Assembly (NCBI GenBank): GCA_016192885.1
Contig: JACPTH010000273.1
Span: 1 to 6,836, forward strand
DNA from: a bacterium
GTDB taxonomy: Bacteria; Muiribacteriota; Ozemobacteria; Ozemobacterales; Ozemobacteraceae
Direction of reading: 5' to 3'
Length of the DNA: 6,836 nt
Every line of letters starts with the position of its first letter. Positions within the stretch are counted from its first letter, which is position 1. Below, piece by piece: positions 5,766 to 6,836 of this stretch. Below the pieces are notes generated by a model. It saw nothing but the letters and a program-made list of their open reading frames with translations. It searched no databases and was not told the origin of the DNA. A program made the translations under genes and the position numbers.

Positions 5766-5772
5766 GGAGGAG
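5766..5772 (+). promoter_or_regulatory. ribosome binding site that decides the GTG start
   Basis: GGGAGGAG lies eight bases before the GTG at 5781. No ATG occurs in this frame between the upstream in-frame stop (5694-5696) and the GTG, so this near-perfect Shine-Dalgarno sequence is what identifies GTG as the start. Confidence 0.75.
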
Positions 5773-5780
5773 CACCCATA

Positions 5781-6836
5781 GTGCTTGAAGAGAGGTTTCA
5801 ACAAGCAATTTCCGATTTTCTGGGAGCTTTTGATGATTTGTCTTTTCAAACGCTTATCGATGAACTTAGAGATTTTATTATTTCTCGCGCGCGTTCTTGG
5901 AAGAATTCCGGTACTGACTTTTCCCAAAGATGTCGTGAAATAATTTCTGAGATTTTTTTAATTTTCAGGGAGGAATTCAACCCTGAAAAATCAACAACAC
6001 CCCGAAGCGTTTTAGCCTATCTTTCTCTTCGGTTGCGTCGCCTTACTCGACCAAAAGGAAACCAACCGATTCCCCTTGGTCTTTCACCGGAACTGCCTGA
6101 CGTTGGCCGGTTTGAATTTAACTCCTTCCGACTTGAGTTCATCGAACAGTTGGTATTATGTGTAAGACAGGAAATTGCCAATCCTTCCTATCCTGATACA
6201 GGGCTTTTGGAGTTTTTATTTATTAAAGTCTCGCCAAATCTTGCAGGTTCTTCAAGGTTTTTGGCTCAACAATTTCAAGAAAATGTTCAAAAACGCATCG
6301 AAGCGGACAAGAAACGCCACCAGGCTTTTAACGAAAGGTTGAGAAAAAGGTTCGAAAAAATATCATTCGGGGACTGGACCGAAGTTTCAAGTTGGCCGAC
6401 CGGTCAACGCAGTCATCTCGCTTGGCGAATTATCATCCCCAGCCCTTCTGAAATAGAAGATTTCGGTTCTCATGCGGGTGAAATGCTTTCAAATTGGAGA
6501 GACCAAATCGATCCATTTTCCGAGCCAAACTTCCCTAATTTTTTCCTAGTCCAAAAGGGGGTTGAAGTTTTATCCAAGCTTTATGGTCGTAATCTTGTCA
6601 ACCTTTCAGAAGAAGCCGCCCCTTATGAAGAATTTACTCCAGGCATTTCTGATACAATTTTAAAAATGCTCGAACCGACCATTCGAAAAAAACTTCCGCT
6701 GGTGCGAGAGGACAAGGAAAATGCTTTTGAAAAAGAGATTGATTTTCAAGCTCCGCCTAATGATACCGAAATAGAGGCTTTTAAAAAAGCGCTTCATGAA
6801 ATAATCCCGTGGATAAGAACCCTTGGAAAACCCTTA
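5781..6836 (+). CDS. large hypothetical protein, possible divergent sigma-factor-like N-terminus (3' truncated)
   Basis: From the GTG the frame is open for 352 codons to the window edge, so the C-terminus is missing. Residues 10-92 are helical and end in a basic segment (YLSLRLRRLTRP). The order acidic helix, EIFLIFREEFNPEKS, basic helix recalls sigma-70 region 2. Residues 143-190 (LEFLFIKV, then FLAQQFQENVQKRIEADKKR, then a basic helix) recall the region 4 helix-turn-helix. These are weak pattern resemblances, not motif matches. Residues 195-352 are a different region with a Trp-rich start (W199, W205, W215), a likely mixed alpha/beta fold (215-275) and a charged C-terminal part. There is no signal peptide and no membrane segment in the visible part. 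It is divergent from the Cys-rich gene, which may share its regulation. That it is coding is nearly certain; its role is unknown. Confidence 0.8.
   Translation, partial: MLEERFQQAISDFLGAFDDLSFQTLIDELRDFIISRARSWKNSGTDFSQRCREIISEIFLIFREEFNPEKSTTPRSVLAYLSLRLRRLTRPKGNQPIPLGLSPELPDVGRFEFNSFRLEFIEQLVLCVRQEIANPSYPDTGLLEFLFIKVSPNLAGSSRFLAQQFQENVQKRIEADKKRHQAFNERLRKRFEKISFGDWTEVSSWPTGQRSHLAWRIIIPSPSEIEDFGSHAGEMLSNWRDQIDPFSEPNFPNFFLVQKGVEVLSKLYGRNLVNLSEEAAPYEEFTPGISDTILKMLEPTIRKKLPLVREDKENAFEKEIDFQAPPNDTEIEAFKKALHEIIPWIRTLGKPL

Overview
This 6.8-kb window has moderate to low GC (A/T-rich spacers, many Phe/Lys/Glu codons) and looks like chromosomal DNA from a Gram-negative-type bacterium. Two genes encode exported or membrane-anchored TPR proteins, and several reading frames have clear GGAG-type ribosome binding sites. 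Nothing identifies the lineage. Hypothetical proteins, a divergent core-MetE protein and palindromic spacer elements suggest a poorly sampled, perhaps uncultured phylum, which is inference only.

Left part (1-2260, + strand): a possible gene tail runs in from the left edge to 169. Its end lies inside a long imperfect inverted repeat (58-316) that contains a cluster of CCATGG palindromes. Next come an unrecognised protein with two membrane segments (356-1066) and a single-domain MetE/UroD-fold protein (1230-2258). The latter keeps the His-x-Cys metal motif but appears to lack the C-terminal zinc cysteine.

Middle (2282-4712, - strand): a compact operon read right to left. It encodes a short N-terminally anchored TPR protein (4712-4089), a longer secreted TPR protein joined to it by an ATGA overlap (4092-2473), and a 48-residue microprotein with a strong ribosome binding site (2451-2305). 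A 10-bp perfect stem-loop lies between this operon and the convergent MetE-like gene. The two TPR proteins are probably envelope scaffold or assembly factors made together.

Gene-free spacer (4713-5157): this holds two separate structured elements. One is a 184-bp MITE-like element whose inverted arms are made of TCAGC-type heptads (4771-4954). The other is a GC-rich island (79 of 114 bases G or C) that folds into three consecutive hairpins (5032-5145).

Right part: a divergent pair. On the - strand is a Cys-rich protein of 158 residues (5634-5158). On the + strand is a GTG-started protein (5781 to the window end, truncated) whose first ~190 residues look weakly like sigma-70 regions 2 and 4. 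No known defence system, CRISPR array, tRNA, rRNA or transposase gene is visible. The most unusual material is the non-coding structure at 58-316, 4771-4954 and 5032-5145.
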